A stretch of 64,000 bases of DNA from Streptomyces sp. G-G2 (GTDB lineage: Bacteria > Actinomycetota > Actinomycetes > Streptomycetales > Streptomycetaceae), in assembly GCF_030063135.1 (NCBI RefSeq), contig NZ_JASISO010000002.1, positions 264,866-328,865 of the forward strand, in the 5' to 3' direction. The stretch's first letter is position 1. Each line of letters starts with the position of its first letter. Shown in pieces: positions 9,385 to 17,484 of the stretch. The translations under genes were made by a program, and so were the position numbers. The notes below the pieces were generated by a model. That model was given only the letters and a program-made list of their open reading frames with translations, was not told where the DNA came from and ran no database searches.

Positions 9385-10713
9385 TCAGGCGGCGGCCGGC
9401 TCGTCGGGTACGGCGAACGGCACGACGGCCACGGTGACGTTGTCGTGGCCGCCGCCGTCCAGGGCGTGGCCGACCAGGACCTGCGCGCTGTGCAGGGGCC
9501 TGGCGGCGGCGTCGGCGGGCAGCAGCCGGGCCATGTCCTGGGCGGATTCCGCGTAGTTCCACAGCCCGTCGGTGCACACGACCACGACACCGGGCCGGTC
9601 CGGCTTGAACGCGACGGTGTGCGGCTCCAGTTCGTACGCGTCGGCGCCGAGCCACCCCGTGATGGCGTGGGCCCGCACGTCGGCGTAGGCCTCGGCCTCG
9701 TTCATCAGGCCCGCCGCGACCATCTGGGCGGCCCAGGAGTCGTCCTCGGTGAGCCGGGCGGGCGGGGCGGAGCGGTCGTCGGGGACCCAGTACGCGCGGC
9801 TGTCGCCGACCCAGCCGATGATCAGCAGGCCGCCCGCGGTGACCGCGCCGACGAGGGTGCAGGCGGGGGCGTTCTGCGCGCCGGGGACCTCCGGGGCCAG
9901 GGCGTTGACGGCGGTGGACGCGGCCAGGATCGCCTCGTGCATGGCCTGCTGGGGCAGCGCGCCGCGGGGCAGCGCGTCCAGCAGGGCCTCGTTGGCGGCC
10001 ACCGCCGCGGCGGCGGAGGCCTCGTCGGGGCGGCTGGCCGAGGACACGCCGTCGCAGACGATCGCCACCGTGGCGGCGGAGCCGTCGGGCAGGGCGGTGG
10101 CCGCGACCGCGAAGGAGTCCTCGTTGCGGTGGTGGCGCAGGCCGCGGTCGCTGACGGCGGCGACGCTGCCGAGTTCCTCTTCGAGGTGGTCGCGCTCGCG
10201 GGGCTGGGCGTGGCCACAGTGCTCGCAGTAGCCGTCGGTGTCGACCCGGCCCGCGCGGCAGGCGACGCAGGTCTTGCCGGGCGGCTCCGCGCCGCTGCCG
10301 GTGTGTCCGCCGCCGGTGTGTCCGGTGGTCGCCCCGCCGGGTCCGGCGGCGCCCCATCCGCCGGGCTCGTCGACCAGGGTGGGCACGGGTCCGGGCCCGC
10401 TCCCGCCGGTCGTGGCGGCCGGGCCGGAGGGTCCGGCCGTGCCGTCCCCGGTCGCGCTGCCGGTCGGACCGGTCGGGCCGGGTTCCGCCGGGCCGGCGGT
10501 GTGGGACGCGTCGGCCCAGCCCAGGGGCCCGGAGGGCTCGGGCGTGCCGACGGCCGCCGCCGGGGCGGCGACGGGGACCAGGGCGACCGTCGGGTGGTCG
10601 TCCGGGGGCGGGGGGCCCGCGGAGAGGGCGTATCCGCAGACTCCGCAGAAACGGTCACCCTCTTCCAGGGGTTCCGCACAGCTGGGGCAGCCCGACGGCC
10701 GATGCATCGACAT
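9385..10713 (-). CDS. PP2C-family serine/threonine phosphatase with zinc ribbons
   Basis: About 442 residues. An N-terminal CPSC...CGVCG zinc ribbon, a long Pro/Gly/Thr-rich linker, and a second cysteine cluster (CVACRAG...CEHCGH) precede a PP2C (PPM) catalytic domain. The domain shows SDRGLRHHRNEDSF, the metal-binding VCDGVSS, GWVGDSRAYW, CTDGLWNY and GGHDNVTV motifs, all with their metal-binding Asp residues. It should dephosphorylate Ser/Thr sites, and its place 3 bp after the PknG-like kinase stop makes the kinase or its substrates likely targets. Starts are possible at GTG 10716, ATG 10713 or ATG 10707; the stop of the kinase gene and this start form TGAGTGATG, which suggests translational coupling. 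Confidence 0.87.
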   Translation of the reverse strand: MSMHRPSGCPSCAEPLEEGDRFCGVCGYALSAGPPPPDDHPTVALVPVAAPAAAVGTPEPSGPLGWADASHTAGPAEPGPTGPTGSATGDGTAGPSGPAATTGGSGPGPVPTLVDEPGGWGAAGPGGATTGHTGGGHTGSGAEPPGKTCVACRAGRVDTDGYCEHCGHAQPRERDHLEEELGSVAAVSDRGLRHHRNEDSFAVAATALPDGSAATVAIVCDGVSSASRPDEASAAAAVAANEALLDALPRGALPQQAMHEAILAASTAVNALAPEVPGAQNAPACTLVGAVTAGGLLIIGWVGDSRAYWVPDDRSAPPARLTEDDSWAAQMVAAGLMNEAEAYADVRAHAITGWLGADAYELEPHTVAFKPDRPGVVVVCTDGLWNYAESAQDMARLLPADAAARPLHSAQVLVGHALDGGGHDNVTVAVVPFAVPDEPAAA

Positions 10714-10716
10714 CAC

Positions 10717-13596
10717 TCACACCCACGTCCGTGGACGGAAACGGTTTGCCCGTTCCACCAGTTCGATCCTCTCCTCGCCCCGCTGCGCCAGGCGGGCCAG
10801 GACTCGGTACGAGCGTTCCAGGCCGAAGCGCAGGCCCCGCTCGTCCAGTTGGCTGCCGAGCAGCGAGGTCCGGCCGGGGTCCGCGCCCCGGCTACCCGAC
10901 AGTACCCAGTCGAGCGCCGAGCCCAGAACCTCCGTCGCCAGCACCTCGTACCGCACGGCGTCCAGACCGGACCGCCGCAGCGCCTCCACCTGCCCCGAGG
11001 CGGCCCGCAGGTCGTCCAGGAGCGGCTCCTCGGGGGACCGGTCGCGCAAGCGTGCCCGTACGGCCGCCACCCGCGCGGCGGTGTAGTGGATGGACGCCTC
11101 CGGTACGGATTCCAGCGCCCGCACCGCCGCCCTGCGGTTTCCGGCGGCGAGCTGGACCCGGGCCAGTCCGAAGGCCGCGCTCACGAACCCCGGGTCGGTG
11201 ATCCACACCAGCTGGTAGTACTCGGCGGCGTTGTCCAGCTGCCCCAGGACCTCCGCGCACAGCCCCAGCGCCAGCTTCGGCGCGGGCTCGCCCGGGAAGG
11301 CGTCGTAGATCGCGTCGAAGGACAGCGCCGCGGCCTCGTCGTCACCGATGGCCAGCGACGCGATCCCGCGCGCCCACACCACCCGCCAGTCGTCGGGGTA
11401 GTGGGCCTCCAGCTCCGTCAGGGTCTGCCCCGCCACGGCGAGTTCACCGAGTTCCAGGCGGGCCCGCAGCGCGCGCAGCCGCAGCTCGGCGGAGTCGGCG
11501 GGCGCCGCTCCCAGTGCCCCGAGCAGGTCCGCGGGCGCGGACGCCAGCAGGGCCGCGAGGAAACCGGCATTGGGATCGGCCGCGTCCACCAGCGGCACCG
11601 GCAGGGCCAGCGCGGTCTCCCGCGCGTCCAGCCCGGCCAGCGCGGCCGATCCGGGGACCCCGCCGGGGTAGCCCCGTACGACGGGCGGGGGCACGGCGGG
11701 CATCGCGGGCGCCGCCGTGAAGCCCGCGGCCGTCCCGGGCGCCGGTCGCGCGGCCGGTACGAACGCCCCCGGGCCGGGGCTCATGTGCGTGGCCGTGCTG
11801 GCCAGCGCGGGCACCGGTCCCGCGCCCGCCGCGGAGACCGGGGACCCCGGACCCGCCGCGGAGACCGGGGACCCCGGACCCGCCGCGGAGACCGGGGACC
11901 CCGGACCCGCCGCGGAGACCGGGGACACGGCGCCCCAGCCACCACCGGACCGCGCGCTTCCGGCGCCTACGGAGGCCGCCGCGGCTCCCGAGGGCAGCGC
12001 GGTGGTCACCGCACGCCGCCTGCCCAGCGGCCCGCCGCGCCGCGCCGTCACGTCCCGCGCGCCCAGCCGGGACGCCTCCACCCCCGGGCCCTCGGCGAAC
12101 AGCCCGGTGTCGGTGACCCGCAGCTCCGGCCCGAACAGCGTGGACAGCTGCGGCCGCGGCCGCCCCGTCTGGAGCGCGACCACCTCCCGCAGCACACCGG
12201 TCAGCTGGTCCGCCATCTCCTGGGCCGAGGCGAAACGCCGCCCCGGATCCGGGTCCGTGGCCCGCACGAGCAGCCGGTAGAAGGACTCGTAGCGCCGGAA
12301 GACCTCGATGTGGTCGGGGTCCGGGAGGCTGTCCACGAACACGTTCGTGTAGCCCTGGAAGTCGAAGGTCAGCACGGCCAGCGTGCGCGCGACGGTGTAG
12401 AGGTCGGAGGCCACCGAGGGGCCCAGCTCGGCGACCTCGGGCGCCTGGTAGCCGACGGTCCCGTAGATGGCCGACTCCTCGTCGTCCATCCGCCGGACCG
12501 CGCCCATGTCGATCAGCTTCAGCTGGTCGGCCTGCTGGATGGCGTTGTCGACCTTGAAGTCGCAGTAGAGCAGGTTGCGGCTGTGCAGGTGGCCGAGAGC
12601 GTCCAGGGCCTCGATGCCGTAGGCGCAGGCCTGCTCCACCGGCAGCGGATCCCGCCGCCCGTCGGCCTGGCGCCGCTCGTTGGCGATCTCCTTGAGCGAT
12701 TTGCCGCCGACGTACTCCATCACGATGTACCCGTCCAGCGAACCGGTCCGCTGGTCGAGGTGCTCCACGAAGTTGTAGATCCGCACGATGTTGGAGTGCT
12801 CGATCTCGGCGAGGAAGCGCCGCTCCGAGATCGCCGCGGCCATCGCGTCCTGGTCCCCGGTGTCCAGCAGGCCCTTGAGGACCACCCAGCGGTCCGAGAC
12901 CGCCCGGTCCACGGCCAGGTAGACCCAGCCGAGGCCGCCGTGCGCCAGGCAGCCCGCCACCTCGTACTGCCCGTGCACCACGTCGCCCGTGGCCAGCTTG
13001 GGGACAAAGGAGTACGGGTGTCCGCACTTGGTGCAGAAGCCCTCGGTCCGGCCCTGCCGGTCACCGCGCGAGCGGCCGACCGGCGCCCCGCAGTCCGACT
13101 TCGAGCAGAACCGCTTGCGCTCCGGCACCTCCGGATTCGCCAGGACCGAGGCCGAAGGATCCGGACGCGGAACCTCCGGTACGGACACCAGTCCGGCCCC
13201 CAGCCGACCGCGCCCCGTGGACCCGGCCGAGGAGCCCGAACTGCGCACCGACACCGAACGCGCGGACGCGGCGCTGCCCGACAGGGCCCGCGAGAGCCGC
13301 CCCGACACCGAACGCCGCGAGGACGACGAGCGCGAGGACCGCGCGGAGCGGGCCGAACCGGAACCGCGCTCCGAGGGGTACGACCCCTGCGAACCGCGCG
13401 CCCCGGCGCCGCCCCGCGCCGCGCTGGTCATCCCGGTCGGCGGCGACACCAGCTCACCGGCCCCCGCCGAGGGGGCGGCCGCCGCGCCCACCAGCGGCGC
13501 GAGACCGCAGGTGTCGCAGTACAGCTCCCCGCCGCCCATGTCCTCGTACGCGCCCGGGCAGCCGGGCCGGCCGCACGGAGTCCCGATCAGGCTCAT
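10717..13596 (-). CDS. pknG: PknG-like serine/threonine protein kinase
   Basis: 959 residues with the PknG domain order. Cysteines 8, 13, 27 and 30 form an extra N-terminal zinc ribbon, followed by a Ser/Arg-rich disordered stretch (75-135). Residues 164-196 are the rubredoxin-like domain (C164, C169, C188, C191). The kinase spans about 208-475, with Gly-rich AHGGLGWVYLA, ATP lysine Lys241, catalytic Asp346 and Asn351 in YCDFKVDN (no HRD, as in PknG) and IDMG (Asp363) in place of DFG. A disordered linker carrying a 9-residue tandem repeat (557-592) leads to TPR helices from about 690. No membrane segment. PknG controls glutamate metabolism in mycobacteria through FHA proteins; here too it sits with GlnH- and GlnX-like genes. 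The linker and N terminus are longer than in mycobacterial PknG (about 750 residues). Confidence 0.92.
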   Translation of the reverse strand: MSLIGTPCGRPGCPGAYEDMGGGELYCDTCGLAPLVGAAAAPSAGAGELVSPPTGMTSAARGGAGARGSQGSYPSERGSGSARSARSSRSSSSRRSVSGRLSRALSGSAASARSVSVRSSGSSAGSTGRGRLGAGLVSVPEVPRPDPSASVLANPEVPERKRFCSKSDCGAPVGRSRGDRQGRTEGFCTKCGHPYSFVPKLATGDVVHGQYEVAGCLAHGGLGWVYLAVDRAVSDRWVVLKGLLDTGDQDAMAAAISERRFLAEIEHSNIVRIYNFVEHLDQRTGSLDGYIVMEYVGGKSLKEIANERRQADGRRDPLPVEQACAYGIEALDALGHLHSRNLLYCDFKVDNAIQQADQLKLIDMGAVRRMDDEESAIYGTVGYQAPEVAELGPSVASDLYTVARTLAVLTFDFQGYTNVFVDSLPDPDHIEVFRRYESFYRLLVRATDPDPGRRFASAQEMADQLTGVLREVVALQTGRPRPQLSTLFGPELRVTDTGLFAEGPGVEASRLGARDVTARRGGPLGRRRAVTTALPSGAAAASVGAGSARSGGGWGAVSPVSAAGPGSPVSAAGPGSPVSAAGPGSPVSAAGAGPVPALASTATHMSPGPGAFVPAARPAPGTAAGFTAAPAMPAVPPPVVRGYPGGVPGSAALAGLDARETALALPVPLVDAADPNAGFLAALLASAPADLLGALGAAPADSAELRLRALRARLELGELAVAGQTLTELEAHYPDDWRVVWARGIASLAIGDDEAAALSFDAIYDAFPGEPAPKLALGLCAEVLGQLDNAAEYYQLVWITDPGFVSAAFGLARVQLAAGNRRAAVRALESVPEASIHYTAARVAAVRARLRDRSPEEPLLDDLRAASGQVEALRRSGLDAVRYEVLATEVLGSALDWVLSGSRGADPGRTSLLGSQLDERGLRFGLERSYRVLARLAQRGEERIELVERANRFRPRTWV
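11825..11925. repeat. 27-bp in-frame tandem repeat in the kinase gene
   Basis: A 27-bp unit starting CCCGCCGCGGAGACC is present in three identical copies (11825-11851, 11852-11878, 11879-11905) plus about 20 bp of a fourth. On the coding (minus) strand it encodes the 9-residue unit GSPVSAAGP. The copies are identical at DNA level, which suggests recent slippage. It falls in the linker between kinase and TPR domains, where length changes should be tolerated. Confidence 0.92.
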
Positions 13597-14855
13597 GCGT
13601 CCTCCTTCCCCGGCCCCACGGGCCGGTCCTGCCGCGCCGCCATCGACTCGGCGGCCGCCTGCTGGTAGCGCAGTACGGCCTGTTCGGCGGCCCGCAGGTC
13701 ACAGGGCGCGCTCCACAGCATCCGCCGTGCCGTGTCGTACCGCTCAATGAGCCAGGGATCCCCGGCCATTCCGTGCCGGGTCACCTTCGCGCGGTAGGCG
13801 TCCAGCCGCCCGCGCAATTCGGCCCGTACCGCCAGTGGTGCGGTCACCGCCGTCAACGACTCGCGGGCCCGCCGCAGTTCGTCCGCGGCCCGCTCCTCCA
13901 GCGACTCCAGCAGCGGCGACAGCCGGTGCCACTGGGACTGCCGCCGGTAGTCGGCCGCCGCCGCCAGCTGTTCCTGGAGCGCGGTCGGCGGCCCGCTCAC
14001 CGCGGGCACCTCCGACGCCGCGATCTTCGCGAGCACCTCGCCGCGCGCGGTCCGCGCCTCCGACAGGGTCCGGTCGGCCCGCGACAGCACGTCGCGCAGG
14101 CTGATCAGCCGCTGCTCGGCGTCCTGCCGGACCGCCAGGACCGCCTCCACCTCACGGCGTACGTCCTCCAGCGCGCGCGCCGCCCGGTCGTAGCGCGCGG
14201 TGTCCGGACGGCCGCCGCCAGGGGCGGAACTGCCCGGCGCCGGAGCCCAGAAGGCCAGCGGATCCTCGATGACCCGGGCGCGCAGCTCCGCCAGCTCGGC
14301 GGTGATGTCCTCCAGGTCGTCGCCCGAGGGGTGCTCGCCCGGGCGGACCCCGACGGAGTGCGCCAGGGAGCGGGTGCGGTGCAGCTCGGCGGCGAGCAGG
14401 TCTATCCGGGCGGGCAGCGCCGACCACACCGCGTCGGCGGCGACCACCATGTCCAGGGAGGCGGCGTACAGCTCGTTCATCCGGGCGACCAGCTCGGCCA
14501 GCGAGAACCGCTCGGCCAGCTGGGCGCCCTCCACCGCGCCGCCCGCGATCGTCACCCCGGCGCCGAGCAGCCGCTCGGTCAGCTCGGCCAGGTCCTCCCG
14601 GCTGGGCCACCGGCGCCGCTCGCGCAGCTCGCGCGCGGCGCTCAGCGCCCCGCTGTAGGCGTCGAAGTACGTCCACAGGCGGGTGATGGAGGCGTCGGCC
14701 GCGGCCCACCGCTCGCGGGTGACCCCCGCCAGCTCGGCGCCCTCCAGCAGACGGCGCCCGGCGTGGTCCTGGAGTGCGAGCAGGGAACTCTCGACGGCCT
14801 CGTGCTCCGCGTCCAGCCGCGTCAGCGCACGGTCGACGTCGTCCCGGTCCATCAC
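13593..14855 (-). CDS. Coiled-coil protein of the PknG operon, unknown function
   Basis: About 420 residues, almost entirely charged alpha helix (many A-E-L-R heptads), with no signal peptide, membrane segment or cysteine cluster; a soluble, elongated cytoplasmic protein is likely. A GAGGAGGAGA at 14867-14876 supports the GTG at 14855, with the adjacent ATG at 14852 as alternative. Its TGA overlaps the kinase ATG by 4 bp (13593-13596), so kinase translation is probably coupled to it. It occupies a position between glnH and pknG that has no counterpart in the mycobacterial operon, which suggests a scaffold or adaptor between sensor and kinase; this is inference. Confidence 0.75.
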   Translation of the reverse strand: MMDRDDVDRALTRLDAEHEAVESSLLALQDHAGRRLLEGAELAGVTRERWAAADASITRLWTYFDAYSGALSAARELRERRRWPSREDLAELTERLLGAGVTIAGGAVEGAQLAERFSLAELVARMNELYAASLDMVVAADAVWSALPARIDLLAAELHRTRSLAHSVGVRPGEHPSGDDLEDITAELAELRARVIEDPLAFWAPAPGSSAPGGGRPDTARYDRAARALEDVRREVEAVLAVRQDAEQRLISLRDVLSRADRTLSEARTARGEVLAKIAASEVPAVSGPPTALQEQLAAAADYRRQSQWHRLSPLLESLEERAADELRRARESLTAVTAPLAVRAELRGRLDAYRAKVTRHGMAGDPWLIERYDTARRMLWSAPCDLRAAEQAVLRYQQAAAESMAARQDRPVGPGKEDA

Positions 14856-14893
14856 CGCCCGGCCCGTCTCCTCCTCAGTCCCCGCCACGGCGC

Positions 14894-15919
14894 TCAGCCG
14901 TCCCGGTACTTGGGCGCGGGGGGTCCGGGAATGCCGGGCAGCACGGATTCCAGATGGGTGCGGTAGGCCTTGACCCACTGGCTGCTGTCGCCGCCCGCGC
15001 GGTAGTTCTCCAGCACCTTGTTGATCCGGCGCACCAGGTCGGTCGCGTCCTTGTTCATCGCCACCCCGTAGAACTCGCGGGTGAACGGAGATCCGACCAG
15101 CCGCACGGTCGGGTCCTGGGCGGCCTGACCGGCCGCGAGCGCGTTGTCGGTGACGATGCCGTCGACCTCCCCGAGCTGGAGCCGGACCAGGCAGTCCAGC
15201 TGGTTGGGCACGCTCACCGACAGCGAGCCGAAGCTGTTCTCCTTGAGTTTGCTCTCGGCGATGGAACCGGCCGCCGTGCAGATCCTGCGGCCCTTGAGCG
15301 AGTCGTCATAGCCGGTGATGGGCGAGCCCTTGGGGGCCAGCACCTGCTGGCCCGCCTCGAAGTACGCCGTGGAGAAGGCGACGTCCTTGAGCCGGGCGCA
15401 GTTGATCGTCATGGTCCGCACGACGATGTCGACCCGGCCCTCCACCAGAGCGGGTATGCGCTGACTGGTCGGGATCGCCCGGTAGATGACCGCGTTCTCG
15501 TCGCCCAGGATGTCCTTGGCTATGGCCTTGACCAGCGCGATGTCGAAGCCGTCGAGCTTGCCGTCCACCGGATTGCGGTAGCCCCAGCGGAAGCTGTTCT
15601 GGTCCACGCCCGCGACGAGTTTGCCCGCCGCCTTGATCCGCGCGATGGCGGAGCCGTCCACCCCCGGCGGGCGCAGGCTGGCCTCCGGGTCCAGGCAGGT
15701 CTCGTCGACGGCGGGGGCGGCCGGGGCCGCGGCGGCCCCGCTGTGCGGGGTCCTGGCGGCGCCCGCCCCCGGGGCGGCCTGGGCCAGCGGCAGCAGGACG
15801 GCGGCAGCCGTCACCGCGCAGGCGGCGGCCATCGCGCTGACCCCGCCCCAGCCGCGCAGCCCGCGCGGGACCGGCCCGTCCCCGTCGTTCCGCTTCACCC
15901 GGCGCCCTCGCATCCGCAT
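14894..15919 (-). CDS. glnH: GlnH-like glutamate/aspartate-binding protein
   Basis: 341 residues of the solute-binding family 3 (polar amino acids). A hydrophobic segment at 27-47 ends in AQAAP, then a Pro/Ala linker leads to the binding domain from about 90: LVAGVDQNSFRWGYRNP, GFDIALVKAIAKDILG and IVVRTMTINCARLKDVAFS are typical glutamate-binder stretches. No lipobox cysteine lies at the end of the hydrophobic segment, so the protein is probably held by an uncleaved helix or secreted, unlike mycobacterial GlnH, a lipoprotein. No ABC permease or ATPase is adjacent, which points to sensing rather than uptake. Its start overlaps the upstream stop by one base (TGATG). Confidence 0.87.
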   Translation of the reverse strand: MRMRGRRVKRNDGDGPVPRGLRGWGGVSAMAAACAVTAAAVLLPLAQAAPGAGAARTPHSGAAAAPAAPAVDETCLDPEASLRPPGVDGSAIARIKAAGKLVAGVDQNSFRWGYRNPVDGKLDGFDIALVKAIAKDILGDENAVIYRAIPTSQRIPALVEGRVDIVVRTMTINCARLKDVAFSTAYFEAGQQVLAPKGSPITGYDDSLKGRRICTAAGSIAESKLKENSFGSLSVSVPNQLDCLVRLQLGEVDGIVTDNALAAGQAAQDPTVRLVGSPFTREFYGVAMNKDATDLVRRINKVLENYRAGGDSSQWVKAYRTHLESVLPGIPGPPAPKYRDG

Positions 15920-17316
15920 CACCTGTACTCCGAAAGCCTGCGCCCGATACCGAGCAGCGCGGCCGCCGCCCCGAGGACCGCGAGGGCCGCACCGCCCGTG
16001 GCCATACCGCCCAGCGCCCCGAGCCCCGAGCCGGCCGCCCGGGTGAACTCCCGCTGTTCGTGCGCGATCGCCTGCTCCAGGGAGGCGTCCACCGTGTCGA
16101 AGGACGCCCCGCTGCTGTCCTTGCCCCCGATGACCTGGGGCAGCGCGAGGTCGTAGTCGCCCTTGTTGTCGGTTTCCCGGGCGGCCGCGTGCCGTTGCTT
16201 CCACTGCTTGACGCCGTCCGCCGCCTTGGCGACGGGCGTCTGCCCGCTCGCGTCGTCGGCGAGCCGCGCGGCCCGGACCAGCCCCGCGTCCAGGTCCTTC
16301 ATGTTCTTGGCGAAGTCCACGTCGTACTTGTCGGACTTCTTGTCGTCGGCGAGTACGGCGCCCCGCGCGACCAGCGTCAGGTTCTCATTGGCCCGCGCCT
16401 GGAGCGAGGAGATCCGGGCGTCGTTGAGCACCTTCAGCGACTCCTGCCCGCCCGAGCGGGCCGAACTCAGCTCGGTGCGCGCCACGGTGTGCCCCACGGC
16501 CAGCCACAGCAGCACCACCGTGGACGCGGCCGTGGCGGCCAGCAGTCCGTGGTTGAACACCCGGTGCGTGCGCCGGTAGTTGCGCCGCTGGGCCCAGACC
16601 AGGACCCCGATGGCGAGCAGGCCCGTGCCGAACGAGCCCACGGGCAGGGCCCGGGCGTCGTCGTAGTCCTGGTAGAGCCGGGCCGTCTCCGCCTGGTAGA
16701 GCCGCTGTGCGGCGGGCAGCAGCTGGGTGCTCATCTGCTCATTGGCGTAGCGCAGGTAGGCGCCGCCGAGCGGCAGGCCCTGCCGGTTGGTGGCCCGGGC
16801 CTGCTCTATGAGACCCGTGTAGCGCGGCAGCTGCTCGCCGAGCAGCGCGATCTCCTTGCGGGACTCCTCGTCGCCACCGGTGTTCGCCGCCGCGTTGACC
16901 AGCAGCCGGGAGGCGTTGGCGATGTCCTTCTCGTAGCGCTCGCGGACCTCGCGCGGTTCCTGGCCACCGGCCAGGAACCCGCTGGAGCTGGCCGTGTCGG
17001 CGTCCGCCAGCGAGCGGTAGATGCTCGCCGCGTCCGCGCTGAGCGGCTGGCTCCGGCCGACCACGTCGTCGGCGGCGGTGGACCGGTCGGAGATCTCCCA
17101 GACCGCCACCACGCCGAAGAGGAGGACCAGCGCGGCCAGGGCCGCTCCGATGATCCGCAGCCGCCCGGGCTCGGTGGTCGCCGCGCCCCGCAGCCGCTCC
17201 ACGCCCTCCGCCCATGCGCTGCGCCGCCCCGGCAGCACCGGGCCGCCGCCCCCGGGCCCCCCGGGGGCGGGCACGGCTGCGGGCGCTGACGCGGGTGCGC
17301 GCGATGTGATGGCCAC
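15919..17316 (-). CDS. glnX: GlnX-like four-helix membrane receptor
   Basis: 465 residues from a GTG at 17316 that follows GGGGGAGG with ideal spacing. A Pro/Ala-rich cytoplasmic N terminus is followed by four membrane helices at about 55-76, 226-243, 257-278 and 429-457. Two extracytoplasmic all-helical domains (77-225 and 279-428) resemble the four-helix ligand domains of chemoreceptors, and there is no kinase or HAMP output module. This is the architecture of mycobacterial GlnX, which is thought to relay amino-acid binding by GlnH to the cytoplasmic kinase PknG. It is the first gene of the seven-gene operon, with two palindromes upstream that may be operators. Confidence 0.8.
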   Translation of the reverse strand: MAITSRAPASAPAAVPAPGGPGGGGPVLPGRRSAWAEGVERLRGAATTEPGRLRIIGAALAALVLLFGVVAVWEISDRSTAADDVVGRSQPLSADAASIYRSLADADTASSSGFLAGGQEPREVRERYEKDIANASRLLVNAAANTGGDEESRKEIALLGEQLPRYTGLIEQARATNRQGLPLGGAYLRYANEQMSTQLLPAAQRLYQAETARLYQDYDDARALPVGSFGTGLLAIGVLVWAQRRNYRRTHRVFNHGLLAATAASTVVLLWLAVGHTVARTELSSARSGGQESLKVLNDARISSLQARANENLTLVARGAVLADDKKSDKYDVDFAKNMKDLDAGLVRAARLADDASGQTPVAKAADGVKQWKQRHAAARETDNKGDYDLALPQVIGGKDSSGASFDTVDASLEQAIAHEQREFTRAAGSGLGALGGMATGGAALAVLGAAAALLGIGRRLSEYR

Positions 17317-17340
17317 CGTGACCTCCCCCTCGGTCGTGGA

Positions 17341-17394
17341 CTGCTCGGGAGCAGTATGGCCGTAGTGACGGACCAGCACAGCACCCGGTGCTGG
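17341..17394 (-). promoter_or_regulatory. Two palindromes upstream of the glnX-pknG operon
   Basis: CTGCTC-GG-GAGCAG is a perfect 14-bp palindrome at 17341-17354, ending 25 bp before the GTG start. A second perfect palindrome, CAGCACC-C-GGTGCTG, is at 17379-17393. Both lie in the 168-bp gap between this operon and the end of the csn operon, so the second might instead act as a weak terminator. No clear -35/-10 pair was recognised. Confidence 0.35.
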
Positions 17395-17484
17395 ATCTTG
17401 GACGAGACGCCCCCGTCACTCCTTCACCGTGAATACGTCTTCACGGCCGCCACGGTTCCAGACTCGCCCCGTCTCGGGGCGGGT

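Noticed and set aside
11825..11925. Regular 27-bp repeat considered as a CRISPR array
   Set aside because: Repeats are directly tandem without spacers and stay in frame inside the kinase gene.
9070..13668. 1532-residue open frame on the plus strand, antisense to the phosphatase and kinase genes
   Set aside because: It mirrors the third-codon GC bias of the minus-strand genes, is dominated by Gly/Arg/Pro/Ala, and has no domain; the opposite strand carries clear catalytic motifs.
17373..17394. Palindrome as a terminator for the csn operon
   Set aside because: It is upstream of csnK's stop in the csn reading direction only by being past it on the wrong side: the csn operon ends at 17485 and this lies within the glnX upstream gap; the 7-bp stem is short, so a regulatory role was preferred, without certainty.
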